From Streptomyces atroolivaceus (GTDB lineage Bacteria; Actinomycetota; Actinomycetes; Streptomycetales; Streptomycetaceae), in contig NZ_JNXG01000008.1 in NCBI RefSeq assembly GCF_000717025.1, positions 186,001-250,000 on the forward strand: a DNA stretch of 64,000 bases, in the 5' to 3' direction. Below are positions 41,639 to 52,378 of this stretch, in pieces. The position numbers and the translations under genes are program-made. The notes below the pieces were generated by a model. The model ran no database searches. It was given only the letters and a program-made list of their open reading frames with translations, and was not told the origin of the DNA. How positions within the stretch are numbered: the stretch's first letter is position 1; the number at the start of each line of letters is the position of its first letter.

Positions 41639-42789
41639 CCGGACTCCCGCGGATCCCGGAACGGTGGCGCCGGCCGGACGCCGCGCTCTGGTACGCCCCG
41701 CTGGCACTGCTGATCCTGGCCGCGTCGTTCCTGCCGGGGTTCCGTAACAACGGCACGGAGCTCGGCGGCCTGCCGAACCGTCCCTTCGACGCCCTGGCCG
41801 TCGTGGCGATCGCCCTCCAGTGCCTCCCGCTCGCCGGGCGCCGGCGGTGGCCCGTCATCTGCTTCGCGGCGGTGTCCCTGGGCTTCGCCCTCGACCAGCT
41901 CCGCGGCTACCACACGCTCGCGGGCACCGCGCTGCCGATCGCGCTGATCAGCGTGGCGTCCCTCGTCGAACACCACCGGCGAACCACCGCGATCGCCATC
42001 TCCGCCGCGTACATCCCGCTAGCGGTCGCGCTCCACCGGCTCGGCCCGGGCGACCCGCCGAGCGAGTTCGTGACGTTCTACCTGGCCGTGGCACTCGCGT
42101 GGGGCGTCGGAGTGTGGCTGCGCAACACCCGGGCCGTGGAGGCCGAGCGCCGCCGCCGTGTCGCCGAGGAAACCCGCACCGCCGAACGGACGCGCATCGC
42201 CCGCGAACTCCACGACGTCGTGACCCACCACGTGACCGCGATGGTCGTGCAGGCCGAGGCGGCACGCTATCTGACCGCCGCGCCCGACCGCCTCGACCAG
42301 AGCCTGACCGCCGTCACGGACACCGGCCGACGGGCCATCACCGACCTGCGCCACCTGCTCGACCTGCTCAACCCCGACCACAGCACCCAGGCCGCACCGC
42401 CGCCCGTCGGAGGGCTCCTCACACTCGTCGAACAGACGCGGCGGGCTGGGCAGCCGGTGGAGTTCACGGAGGAGGGCGCACCCGCCGAGTTGTCCGGCAG
42501 CGCCGACCTCGTTGCCTACCGGGTGGTGCAGGAGTCCCTGACGAACGCCCTCAAGTACGCTCACGGCAGCGCCACTTCGGTCCGTGTGCGCCACTGCGAA
42601 AGGGAGATCACCGTGGAGGTCAGCACGGACCGCTCCAGTTCGAAGGCCGCACCCACCGGCGGGAGCGGGCGGGGCCTGGCCGGTCTCCGCGAGCGCGTCG
42701 ACGTGCTCGGCGGTGACTTCAGCGCGGGCCGACAGCCGGACGGCGGCTTCACCGTCCGGGTCCGCATACCAGCCGGGAGCCCCTCGTGA
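41635..42789 (+). CDS. Sensor histidine kinase (HisKA_3, NarL-type)
   Basis: 384 aa with four to six N-terminal transmembrane helices (for example YAPLALLILAASFLPG and FVTFYLAVALAWGVGVWL). The HisKA_3 dimerisation box is RTRIARELHDVVTHHVTAMV, with the phosphorylated His in ELHDVV. The HATPase domain has VVQESLTNALKYAHGSATS and GRGLAGLRERVDVLGG. It pairs with the LuxR-type response regulator encoded next (GTGA overlap). Stimulus unknown; a membrane signal is likely. Confidence 0.95.
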   Translation: MTGLPRIPERWRRPDAALWYAPLALLILAASFLPGFRNNGTELGGLPNRPFDALAVVAIALQCLPLAGRRRWPVICFAAVSLGFALDQLRGYHTLAGTALPIALISVASLVEHHRRTTAIAISAAYIPLAVALHRLGPGDPPSEFVTFYLAVALAWGVGVWLRNTRAVEAERRRRVAEETRTAERTRIARELHDVVTHHVTAMVVQAEAARYLTAAPDRLDQSLTAVTDTGRRAITDLRHLLDLLNPDHSTQAAPPPVGGLLTLVEQTRRAGQPVEFTEEGAPAELSGSADLVAYRVVQESLTNALKYAHGSATSVRVRHCEREITVEVSTDRSSSKAAPTGGSGRGLAGLRERVDVLGGDFSAGRQPDGGFTVRVRIPAGSPS

Positions 42790-43445
42790 CCGAGCCGATC
42801 CGTGTCCTGATCTGCGACGACCAGGTACTGATCCGCACCGGGCTGGCGACGATCATCGACGCGCAGCCCGACCTGGAGGTCGCCGGCGAGTGCGGGGACG
42901 GACGGACGGCGGTCGACCTCGCGGAGAGACTGCGCCCGGACGTCGTGGTCATGGACATCCGCATGCCGGTGCTCGACGGCATCGCCGCCACCCGCCTGCT
43001 GGCCGGCGCCGGAGTGCCCCACCCCGTCAAGGTGCTCGTGGTGACGACGTTCAACCTGGACGAGTACGTCTACGAGGCGCTGCGCGCCGGCGCGAGCGGC
43101 TTCCTCCTCAAGGACGCCCCGCCGGACCGGCTGCTCCACGGCATCCGGACCGTGGCGGCGGGCGCGGCACTCCTGGACCCGGACGTCACCCGCCAGCTCG
43201 TGGGCAGGTACGCCGCACGGATCCGCCCCACGGACGGCAAGGGCCCCGACATCCCCCTGACGCCACGCGAACTGGAGGTCCTGCGCCTCATCGCGGACGG
43301 CCTCTCCAACAACGAGATCGCCGCGTCCCTCGTGATCAGCCGGGAGACGGTCAAGACCTTCGTCTCACGCATCCTCACCAAACTCGGACTCCGCGACCGC
43401 GTGCAGGCAGTCGTCTACGCCTACCGCCAGGGCCTGGTGTCCTGA
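42786..43445 (+). CDS. LuxR/NarL-type response regulator
   Basis: 219 aa from GTG 42786. Receiver domain: acidic pair in ICDDQ, phospho-acceptor Asp in VVVMDIRMPVLDG, Lys in GASGFLLKD. The C-terminal LuxR HTH is LTPRELEVLRLIADGLSNNE and VISRETVKTFVSRILTKLGL. It is phosphorylated by the preceding kinase; the target may include the CPBP protease gene at the head of the operon. Confidence 0.95.
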   Translation: MTEPIRVLICDDQVLIRTGLATIIDAQPDLEVAGECGDGRTAVDLAERLRPDVVVMDIRMPVLDGIAATRLLAGAGVPHPVKVLVVTTFNLDEYVYEALRAGASGFLLKDAPPDRLLHGIRTVAAGAALLDPDVTRQLVGRYAARIRPTDGKGPDIPLTPRELEVLRLIADGLSNNEIAASLVISRETVKTFVSRILTKLGLRDRVQAVVYAYRQGLVS

Positions 43446-43449
43446 ACCG

Positions 43450-43851
43450 TCAGTCCTGCGTGAACGTGCACCACACGAACTTTCCCGGGTCCCGCTCTCC
43501 CACGCCCCACCGATCGGCGAGCGCGTCGACGAGCAGCAGCCCACGCCCCGACTCCCCCTCCGGCCGCAGCACCGTGGGCACCCCGCCCCCGCTGTCGTGC
43601 ACCTCCACGGACAGCACGCATCCCTCCGCCTCCAGCCTCAGCCGGACCAGATACCCACGCCCCGGCGGCACCCCGTGCAGCAGCGCGTTGGTCGCCAGCT
43701 CACTCACGCACACCAGCACGTCGTCGAGCCGCGCCCCGAACCCCCAGTCGGTCACGGCCTCGCGGACGAACTCCCGTACCGCAGCGACCGAGCAGCGTTC
43801 ACGCCGGCAGAAGCGCTCGCGGAGCGGCGAGAGTTGCATCGTCTCGTTCAT
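43450..43851 (-). CDS. ATP-binding (HATPase) anti-sigma-like protein of a WhiJ-type cluster
   Basis: 133 aa single HATPase domain of the RsbW/SpoIIAB type: N-box CVSELATNALLHGVPPG and G-box EGESGRGLLLVDALADRWG. Such proteins in Streptomyces flank XRE/DUF397 pairs in WhiJ- or AbaA-type developmental loci. It diverges from the XRE gene. A decayed counterpart is at 31989-32114. Confidence 0.9.
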   Translation of the reverse strand: MNETMQLSPLRERFCRRERCSVAAVREFVREAVTDWGFGARLDDVLVCVSELATNALLHGVPPGRGYLVRLRLEAEGCVLSVEVHDSGGGVPTVLRPEGESGRGLLLVDALADRWGVGERDPGKFVWCTFTQD

Positions 43852-43873
43852 GAGACGAGCGTCACCCTGTGTG

Positions 43874-43917
43874 CCTACTGTTCAGCAGTAGGTGAGCACG
43901 TACAGATCTCTTGTACG
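43874..43917. promoter_or_regulatory. Two palindromes in the WhiJ-type divergent region
   Basis: CCTACTG-TTCAG-CAGTAGG (43874-43892) and CGTACA-N7-TGTACG (43899-43917) lie between the divergent ATPase and XRE genes. They are candidate sites for the XRE regulator. Confidence 0.5.
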
Positions 43918-43964
43918 GGTCGCCGACGTGTGAAGTACGCACCAGGGCGGGGAGGCCGCACCGT

Positions 43965-44789
43965 ATGCACCCCAGGAACCGGCAGCGCAGGAACGCGTCC
44001 GCCATGAAACTCGTCGGCAAGCTGGTCGGCCTGTTCCGCGTCACGGCGGACCTGACCCAGGCCCAGCTCGCGGACCGGGCAGCCGTACAGCTGGAGACGA
44101 TCGCCTCCATCGAACAGGGCCGCCGCGCCCTCCTCCCCGACCTGGCCCGGCGCCTGGACGCACTGCTGGACACGAAGGGGGCGCTGGAGACGGCGGTGGA
44201 CAACATGCCGGAGGTGGATCTGATCCCGGCGTGGGCGGAGCAGTACATGGACCTGGAGCGGGAGGCGCTGGCGCTGTCCTGGTTCGAGAACCAGGTGCTG
44301 CCGGGGCTGCTCCAGACGGAGAGCTACGCGCGGGCGGTGTTCCGTACCGACGTTCCGGCCCTCAATGACGAGGAAGTCGACAGACGGGCCTCCGCGAGAA
44401 TGGGACGTCTGGAAATCCTGCACCAGCAAGAGCCGCCTACCGCAAGTTTCGTCATCTCAGAGGCGATCTTGCGGGATCGCCTCGGCGGGAACGACGTGTA
44501 CGCGGACACCCTCCGGCACGTACGTGATTGCACCGAGATCCCAGGAGTCACCATCCAGATCATGCCGCTGGGCCGATGCACGCACGCGGGCCTCTCAGGT
44601 CCTTTCATCCTTCTGGAGACCCCTGAACACCAGCGCCTCGCCTACACCGAGACCCAGCGCGGCAGCCAGTTGATCTCGGCCCCAGATGACGTGAGCATCC
44701 TGGAACGCAAATATGCGATGCTGCGAACACAGGCCCTCAACACCGAAGAAACTCGGGGCTTGCTGGAACGGCTTCTAGGAGAGCGATGA
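43965..44789 (+). CDS. WhiJ-type XRE regulator with DUF5753 domain
   Basis: 274 aa from ATG 43965 (GGAGG nine bases upstream; the ATG 13 codons later is an alternative). The XRE HTH spans about 15-75 (LTQAQLADRAAVQLETIASI). The DUF5753 putative ligand-binding domain spans about 95-270 (WFENQVLPGLLQTESYARAV, VTIQIMPLG, FILLETPEHQRLAYTE). The family controls development and antibiotic genes in Streptomyces with small DUF397 partners; here DUF397 follows with a 4-nt overlap. Confidence 0.93.
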   Translation: MHPRNRQRRNASAMKLVGKLVGLFRVTADLTQAQLADRAAVQLETIASIEQGRRALLPDLARRLDALLDTKGALETAVDNMPEVDLIPAWAEQYMDLEREALALSWFENQVLPGLLQTESYARAVFRTDVPALNDEEVDRRASARMGRLEILHQQEPPTASFVISEAILRDRLGGNDVYADTLRHVRDCTEIPGVTIQIMPLGRCTHAGLSGPFILLETPEHQRLAYTETQRGSQLISAPDDVSILERKYAMLRTQALNTEETRGLLERLLGER

Positions 44790-44968
44790 GCACCGCACTT
44801 GAGTGGTTCAAGTCGAGCTACAGCAGTGAACAGGGCGGGGCCTGCCTCGAAGTCGCCACGCACCCCACCGCCGTCCACGTCCGCGACTCCAAGGACCCCG
44901 AGGGCCCCACCGTCACCGTCGCCCCCACCGCCTGGTCGGCCTTCGCCGCGTTCGCGGCCCGGAGCTGA
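44786..44968 (+). CDS. DUF397 small protein (WhiJ partner)
   Basis: 60 aa, the standard DUF397 pattern: WFKSSYSSEQGGACLEVA, VRDSKDPEGP and a C-terminal AWSAFAAFA. It is translationally coupled to the XRE gene (ATGA). DUF397 proteins act with their XRE partner as regulatory pairs. Confidence 0.94.
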   Translation: MSTALEWFKSSYSSEQGGACLEVATHPTAVHVRDSKDPEGPTVTVAPTAWSAFAAFAARS

Positions 44969-44987
44969 CCGGGCGAACAGCAGACGG

Positions 44988-45944
44988 TCAGGGGGCTTTG
45001 AGCAGGTCGCGAAGCTCGGCGACGTAGGTACGCACGTCCCGTTCGGCGGGCAGTTCGACGGGGACCTCCGGCGCCCCCTCATCCGGCTGCCGACAGGCAC
45101 GGCAGAGGCCATCGGGAAGAGCCTCCGCGCGTCCGGGCACGCCGCACTTGGTGCACTCCATCATCACCCGCCGGACCGGCGTACCAGGCGCGGGCGGCAC
45201 CGGGGTGACGGACACCTGGGGCGGGATCTTGTCCGTGAGACGGCGGCGGACGAGACCGACCGGTGAGTCGACCCGGGCGGGAAGCCCGGCGACGAGGGCC
45301 CGGACGAGGTAGTCGGCGTCCACACCGCGCGTGAACCACTCGGCGGCCAGCGGCTCCAGGACCGCGCAGTCGGCGGCGGAGAGCGCCAGACGGGCATCGA
45401 CGCGGCCGAGTCGCGCCAGGGCGGCGTACGCGGCCGAGTCACCCTCCAGCGCGGGCGGAACCGGCTCGGGCGTCCGCTGCTGCGGTACGGCGGGGGTCTC
45501 CGGCCGGACGGCAACGGGCTCGGCAACCGTCGGCTGCTCGCGCTCGGCGCCGACGAGCGCGCCCCACCACTCGTTGTCGCGCGCCGTGCGGGACCAGAAC
45601 GTGCGGAAGACCCAGCGCACTTGACCGCCCTCACCGGTCACCAGGCAACGCACACGGCGCAGATACCCGGCGACGGACAGAGCTTTGAGGGCCGAACCGA
45701 CCGCCTGCTGACCGTAGAGCGGCAACTGCTTGGCCAGCCCCTTGACGTCCATCGCCGCGCCCTCGGGGAGCTGGTCGATGAACCCGGCGATGTTCCGCTC
45801 CCGCAGCGGCAGCAGCATGAAGTCGTCCGCGCGACGCGGCTGTTGGTCCGGCGCGGGTCGCTTGCCGTAGCCGGGACTGGCCATCGGATACGGGCGCGAG
45901 GAGGCGGGGGCGCTCGGGGCGGAGCTAAGGTGCTGGATAGCCAC
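44988..45944 (-). CDS. MarR-like winged-helix protein with zinc ribbon (paralogue B)
   Basis: 318 aa from GTG 45944, corresponding to the start of paralogue A. Winged-helix part: DDFMLLPLRERNIAGFIDQL, LYGQQAVGSALKALSVAGYL, RWVFRTFWSRTARDNEWWGA. A shorter linker lacks the Ala/Pro repeats. The C-terminal half (YAALARLGRVDARLALSAAD) ends with the ribbon CTKC...CRAC. It converges on the DUF397 gene, only 19 bp away. Sequence agreement with paralogue A is highest in the winged helix and ribbon. Confidence 0.83.
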   Translation of the reverse strand: MAIQHLSSAPSAPASSRPYPMASPGYGKRPAPDQQPRRADDFMLLPLRERNIAGFIDQLPEGAAMDVKGLAKQLPLYGQQAVGSALKALSVAGYLRRVRCLVTGEGGQVRWVFRTFWSRTARDNEWWGALVGAEREQPTVAEPVAVRPETPAVPQQRTPEPVPPALEGDSAAYAALARLGRVDARLALSAADCAVLEPLAAEWFTRGVDADYLVRALVAGLPARVDSPVGLVRRRLTDKIPPQVSVTPVPPAPGTPVRRVMMECTKCGVPGRAEALPDGLCRACRQPDEGAPEVPVELPAERDVRTYVAELRDLLKAP

Positions 45945-45972
45945 GGGATCGGTGCTTTCGATCTTAGGGTGA

Positions 45973-46009
45973 GACCCCGGCCCGGTGTTGCTAGCACCGC
46001 GTCGGGGTC
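45973..46009 (-). promoter_or_regulatory. Structured 5' leader hairpin of paralogue B
   Basis: GACCCCG (45973-45979) pairs with CGGGGTC (46003-46009), enclosing CGGTG/CACCG. The inner helix has changed from paralogue A yet still pairs. Confidence 0.6.
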
Positions 46010-46067
46010 GTTCTGTTTTCCGCACCGTAAGCAGTCGCCACACTCCGCTGCAAGTTGGTCACGATTA

Positions 46068-46095
46068 GTCATACTTGCTGATCGTGACGGGTCAG
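46068..46095 (-). promoter_or_regulatory. Vegetative-type promoter of paralogue B
   Basis: CTGACC (-35, 46095-46090), 16-nt spacer, TATGAC (-10, 46073-46068) on the reverse strand, identical to paralogue A. The neighbouring 46100-46265 stretch has several CGAATCCCGAAGC-like repeats and no gene. Confidence 0.6.
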
Positions 46096-46268
46096 GGAGG
46101 TCGGGGAGGTTTACCCAAACCCTCTTCTACCTACCGGGTAAAGAAGGCGCTCGAATCCCGAAGTCCGCATCTCGGCGCCCGAATCCCGAAGCTCAAGCAT
46201 CGGACCCGCGCTACCGGAAACGTCCCCCGGGAGGGTGAACCGCCCCTCCCGAAGCTCGTCCCCCGAAT

Positions 46269-46302
46269 CCCGGTGCTCGGAGCCCAAGCGTCGAGCACCG
46301 GG
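46269..46302 (-). terminator. Terminator of the defence operon
   Basis: A perfect 11-bp stem (46269-46279 with 46292-46302) and 12-nt loop, beginning 2 nt after the hsdR stop codon. Confidence 0.75.
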
Positions 46303-46304
46303 GC

Positions 46305-49300
46305 TCACGCCATCGCCTCCGCCAGGTCCTCCGCCTGCTTCAGCACCCGCTCGATCGCCGCGGGCTGCTTGTCCGGCGGATACCCGTGCTTGCGCAGGAG
46401 CCGGAGCACCCGGGCCATGATCCGGTCCCGGGCCTGCTCCTTCAGCTTCCAGTCGACGGTGACGTCCTTGCGGATCTGCTCGTACAGCTCGTGCGCGATC
46501 CGCGCGAGAACCGAGTCCTCCATCTGCTCGACCGCGGAAGGATCGGCGGCCAGGGCGTCATAGAAAGCCAACTCGTCCTCCGTCAGCCCGAGCGTCTCGG
46601 CCCGGCCCCGGTCGGCGGACACCTCCTGTGCCAGCTCGATGAGGAACTTCATGAACTCGGCGGCTGTCAGGAGCCCGTTCGTGTAGCGGTTCATTGCGGC
46701 CCGCACCCGGCTCGTGAAACTCTCCTGCCGCGTCAGGTTGCGCGGGTGGGCGTCCCTGATCTCCTTGAGCAACGCTCGCCGCAGCGCCTCGATGGCCAGG
46801 TTCGGATGCTTGGACGCCTGGAGCTTCCGCAGGAGTGACTCGTCCAGATGGGACAGGTCCGGTTTGGTCAGGCCGGCGGCGTCGTAGATGTCCACGACAC
46901 CATCGGCTGCGATGACCGACGCGTGGAGCTGCGCGATGAGCGGCTCCACGTCCGCCGCTGTGGCCGTGTCCTGCTCCTGCCGCTCGTCGGCCGTGTACTT
47001 CTCCCGCGACTTCCGCACGGACTCGAAAAACCGGATGTCGGGCAGCAGGTCCTGTACGCGCTGATCGGTCGGGCAGAGAGAGAAAGCCTGGCGGAGCAGC
47101 CCTGAGTGATACATGAACCGCTGCTTGCGAGTGGCCTGTTCGAACTCCAGCCCCGGCTCCGGCGCGATCAGAAACTCCAGGACCTCGACCAGTGCCTCCC
47201 GGTAGGAGCGCGGGTCGCCGACCGCGAGCGTCTGCTTCCACCGGCACCCGTGCAGGATGTCCACGATCTGCTGGTGACTCTCCCTGACGAGCTGAACCGC
47301 GCCTGCGAGGTCGGCACCCAGCATGGGGTCCGCCTGGTCCTGCTCGGAGTACTCGGCGAGGGCTTCCTTGATCTCCCGTATGACCCCCTGGAAGTCGACG
47401 ACCAGCCCGGAGGGCTTGCCGGGCCAGGTGCGGTTGACGCGGGCGATGGCCTGCATGAGCGCGGCCCCGCGCATACGTTTGTCCAGGTAGAGGGTGTGCA
47501 GCGGCGGCGCGTCGAAACCGGTCAGCCAGAGGGACTGGACGATCACCAGTTCCAGCTCGTCCTCCGGGTCGGTCACCCGTTCCTGGATCTTCTTCAGCTG
47601 GGTGGGCGTGCGGATGTAGTCGGCAACCTCTGCGGTGTCCGTGGCGGCGTTCCCGGTGAAGACGACCCGGATACGCCCCGTGGTGTCAGTCAGCAGCTGC
47701 GACTTCGGGTCGCGCTCGCCCTTCCAGTCGGGCCTACGGCGGATCACTTCCTCGAACAGCCGCGCGGCGATGGCTCGGGAGGCACAGACGACCATGCCCT
47801 TGCCCTTCCAGCCCGTCAGTTTCTCCATCTCCGTGCTGCGCGCATCCCAGTGCGCCAGCAGGCCCCCGGCCAGCTCACGGATTCGGGCGGGCGACCCGAT
47901 CAATTCCTCGTACCGCCCGAACCGCTGCCGGGCGGTGCGCTTCTCGTCCTCGCTCAGCCCTTCGATCAGGCCTTCCGCGCGGGCGTCCAGATCATCAAGG
48001 TCCGCGTCCCTGATGAGGTCGACCTGGACGAGGTGAGGCTCGTAGAAGACGGGAACGGTCGCCCCGTCGTCCACGGCCTGTGTGAGGTCGTAGGTATGGA
48101 TGTTCCCGCCGAAGACGCCCTGGGTGCTGCCCGTGTGATTGTTGATGGGCGTGCCGGTGAAGGCGATGAAGGTGGCGTTCGGGAGGGCGTCGCGCAGGTT
48201 GCGGGCGTAGCCGTCGATGAAGTCGTAGTGGCTGCGGTGCGCCTCGTCGACGACGACGATCACATCGCGGCGCGGCGAGATCTGCGGATGCCGGACGCCT
48301 GCCCTGCGCTCGGCCTCGGTCAGCCGGAACTTCTGCAGGGTGGCGAAGACGACCCCGCCGTTGCTCTTCGGCCTGTCCAACAGCTCACGCAGCCGCCCCG
48401 CGTCATCGGCTGTCTCCAGCTCTTCCTTGATCCTCTTACGCAGGGTGTCACTGGCGGCGAACGTCCGGTACAGCTGGTCGTCGAGGTCGATCCGGTCCGT
48501 CAGCATGAGGAAGGTCGGGCTGGACAGCTCGGGCGTCGAGGCCGCCTTCCCCACGTAGAAGAGCATTTCCTCGCTCTTCCCCGCCCCTTGCGTGTGCCAG
48601 ACGACCCCCGCCCGGCCGTCGGTCGCAAGAGCCGACTCGGTCGCCCGGACAGCCTTGTTCACGGCGATGTACTGGTGCGCCTTGGCCAGCTTGACCGTGT
48701 TGACGTCGCCGGACTTCTCGGAGGAGTAGGAGAGGAAGTGCGCAATCAGGTCCAGGAGACGGCCCGGCTCGAACGCCCCGTACAGCATGCGCTCCAGAGC
48801 CCTCCCGTCCTCGCGCTGTTGCTTGCGCAGCATGCGGTCCTGGTCGTCGGCGTGCCAGGGGGCCATGTGCTGCCAGGGCGTGAACGGCGTGCCCATCCGG
48901 GCGGTGATCCCGTCGGAAGCGAGCATGACGAGGAACGTCGCGAAGGTGCCGGTCTGCTTCAGCTCGCGCCGGTAGCCCTGGAGCTGGTCGTAGGCGGTGC
49001 GGGCGCTGTCGTTGCTGTCGGCCTTCTTCAGCTCGACGACGGCGAGTGGCAGCCCGTTCACGTACAGGACGATGTCGAATATGAACGTCCGGTCCTTGAC
49101 GCTCTTGACCCGTACCTGGCTGACAGCCAGCAGTTCATTGGCATGCGGGTCGCCGAAGTCGACGGGCCGGATCCTGACGTGCCGCGTATCCCCGGTGACG
49201 GGGTCGTCGTAGGGGACGGAGACGCCACCGGTCAGCCGGTCGTAGAACCGGTGGTTCTCGCGCAGATCGTGCTGGGTGAGCTGGGTGAGGAGCAGGGGTA

Positions 49301-49538
49301 TGACGTCGTCGGCCACGCTCTCGGGCAGCTGGGGATATCGGCGCCGGATGGCCTTACGGAGGTTCGGGTACAGGACGAGGTCCCCCCACCCTTTCCTCAC
49401 CCCGTACGCGGGCCCGACCTCGGCCCCGGGCACGTGCTGCCACCCGATCTCACCGAGAATGCCGAGGGCGTGCAGCTCCAGCTCGTTCTCGGTGAGCCGG
49501 GCGGTGGGGGGCTCGCCGGCGGGGTGGGTGCTTGTCAT
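46305..49538 (-). CDS. hsdR: Type I restriction enzyme, R subunit
   Basis: 1077 aa, normal for HsdR. The N-terminal PD-(D/E)xK nuclease has D155 (FDIVLYV) and E169-x-K171 (VVELKK). The translocase motor has Walker A TQGAGKS (316-322) and DEAH (431-434, VVVDEAHRSHYD), then further SF2 motifs (AFTGTPINNHTG, LWLTGFDAPPLHTLYLDK). A C-terminal DUF3387-like helical region follows. It cleaves DNA unmethylated at the HsdS site after ATP-driven translocation. The ATG overlaps the hsdS stop (ATGA). Looks fully active. Confidence 0.96.
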   Translation of the reverse strand: MTSTHPAGEPPTARLTENELELHALGILGEIGWQHVPGAEVGPAYGVRKGWGDLVLYPNLRKAIRRRYPQLPESVADDVIPLLLTQLTQHDLRENHRFYDRLTGGVSVPYDDPVTGDTRHVRIRPVDFGDPHANELLAVSQVRVKSVKDRTFIFDIVLYVNGLPLAVVELKKADSNDSARTAYDQLQGYRRELKQTGTFATFLVMLASDGITARMGTPFTPWQHMAPWHADDQDRMLRKQQREDGRALERMLYGAFEPGRLLDLIAHFLSYSSEKSGDVNTVKLAKAHQYIAVNKAVRATESALATDGRAGVVWHTQGAGKSEEMLFYVGKAASTPELSSPTFLMLTDRIDLDDQLYRTFAASDTLRKRIKEELETADDAGRLRELLDRPKSNGGVVFATLQKFRLTEAERRAGVRHPQISPRRDVIVVVDEAHRSHYDFIDGYARNLRDALPNATFIAFTGTPINNHTGSTQGVFGGNIHTYDLTQAVDDGATVPVFYEPHLVQVDLIRDADLDDLDARAEGLIEGLSEDEKRTARQRFGRYEELIGSPARIRELAGGLLAHWDARSTEMEKLTGWKGKGMVVCASRAIAARLFEEVIRRRPDWKGERDPKSQLLTDTTGRIRVVFTGNAATDTAEVADYIRTPTQLKKIQERVTDPEDELELVIVQSLWLTGFDAPPLHTLYLDKRMRGAALMQAIARVNRTWPGKPSGLVVDFQGVIREIKEALAEYSEQDQADPMLGADLAGAVQLVRESHQQIVDILHGCRWKQTLAVGDPRSYREALVEVLEFLIAPEPGLEFEQATRKQRFMYHSGLLRQAFSLCPTDQRVQDLLPDIRFFESVRKSREKYTADERQEQDTATAADVEPLIAQLHASVIAADGVVDIYDAAGLTKPDLSHLDESLLRKLQASKHPNLAIEALRRALLKEIRDAHPRNLTRQESFTSRVRAAMNRYTNGLLTAAEFMKFLIELAQEVSADRGRAETLGLTEDELAFYDALAADPSAVEQMEDSVLARIAHELYEQIRKDVTVDWKLKEQARDRIMARVLRLLRKHGYPPDKQPAAIERVLKQAEDLAEAMA

Positions 49539-50730
49539 ACGGCCTCCTCTACGACACGGGTGGCGTCCTTGACGCGGAGCTTGCCGGTGATGAGCTGAGG
49601 GAGCAGGGTGTCGCGGAGGTCGGCGAGGGTGCGGTTCTCGTCGGCGGTCTGCATCACGGTGGTGTGCAATGCGTCAAGCTTCTCGGAGAGCCGCTCACGC
49701 TCACCCGCAGCAGGCAAGCTGATTCGCCAGCCGGGCATTTCCTTGAGCGGAAGCCGATCCACGGTGGCTCCGTGAATCGTGCGCCGCTTGATTTCCTCCT
49801 GAAATGCAGGCGCCAGATAGGCGTGCAGCAGCAGCGACCCGCTCACTGCTGCTGACTTGCTGCGCAAAAGCGCCATACGGCGCCCGAGGCTGCCGCGCAC
49901 CCCTGGCGGCATGAGTGCGGCATCACCGAGGCGCGTCTCGTAGGAGAAGAGCACATCTCCTCCCTGAGGCTGCACGCGACGCGTCCACCGAGGAAAATCC
50001 TCTTCGGAGAGGTGCGCCGATTCCACCAAATCCAGATAGCCGCTCTTGAGGCTGCTAATGCTGAGGAACCATGGCCCGGTTGGTGTCTTGTGGGGAGTGG
50101 CATGCGGACCGTCGAAGAGCTCCGCCAAGTCACCGAGCACCTCGGGCTCGTTGCCGATTCCCACCGACTCGTAGCAAGCACCGGCGAGGCTCAACGCTGT
50201 TTGGCGGATCCGCTCGTTGAGCGCGATCTTGTCGTCCAGCGCACCGAGCACCTCGGCGATGGCTTGCTGCTCACTTAGCACTGGAACGCGGATGGGCCAT
50301 TTCGGTAGGTCCACGAGCGGGATTCGGTCGACTGTGGCTCCATGGATCGCACGCTCAGCAATTACTCGCTGAAACTCGGGACCCATATAGGCATAGAGGA
50401 GGAACTCTGGTTTGACCATATTCCGTTTAGGCCGAAGTAGCCCCATACGCCTGCCCAAGCACGCTTTCACACCTGCAGGCATGAGCGCAGCGTCCCCTAG
50501 CCGGGTCTCGTACGAGAACAGCACGTCACCCGCCTGCGGCGTGACTCTGGTGGTCCATCGCCCATAGTCAGCCTCGGACAAGTGAGCCGACTCTCCGAGA
50601 ACCAGGCGCCCCCCGACCAAACTGGAGATGCTCAAGAACCAAGGACCTACCTCCGTCTTGGACGGCGTCGCGTGCGGTCCATCAAAGACCTGAGCTACAT
50701 CATTGATGGTCAGCTCCAGCCACTCCCCCA

Positions 50731-50731
<1 letters not shown>
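49535..50731 (-). CDS. hsdS: Type I restriction-modification specificity subunit
   Basis: About 398 aa. Two target-recognition domains (about 5-165 and 195-350) each followed by a conserved helix. The two TRDs are unusually alike: each has FDGPHATP, GPWFLSISSL, ESAHLSE, VLFSYETRLGDAALMP and RTIHGATVDR or RAIHGATVDR at equivalent positions. This predicts the same or similar half-sites and a symmetric recognition sequence. The ATG overlaps the hsdM stop (TGATG), with GGGAGG upstream; a GTG one codon earlier is possible. Confidence 0.93.
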
Positions 50732-52341
<1,610 letters not shown>

Positions 52342-52378
52342 GGGGCACTCGTTTCTCTCGTGGTTCACAAAGGGTGTG

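Noticed and set aside
47106..49598. A forward open frame of about 830 codons antisense to hsdR
   Set aside because: High-GC shadow of the hsdR reading frame. HsdR motifs are intact on the other strand and the antisense product shows no recognisable domain.
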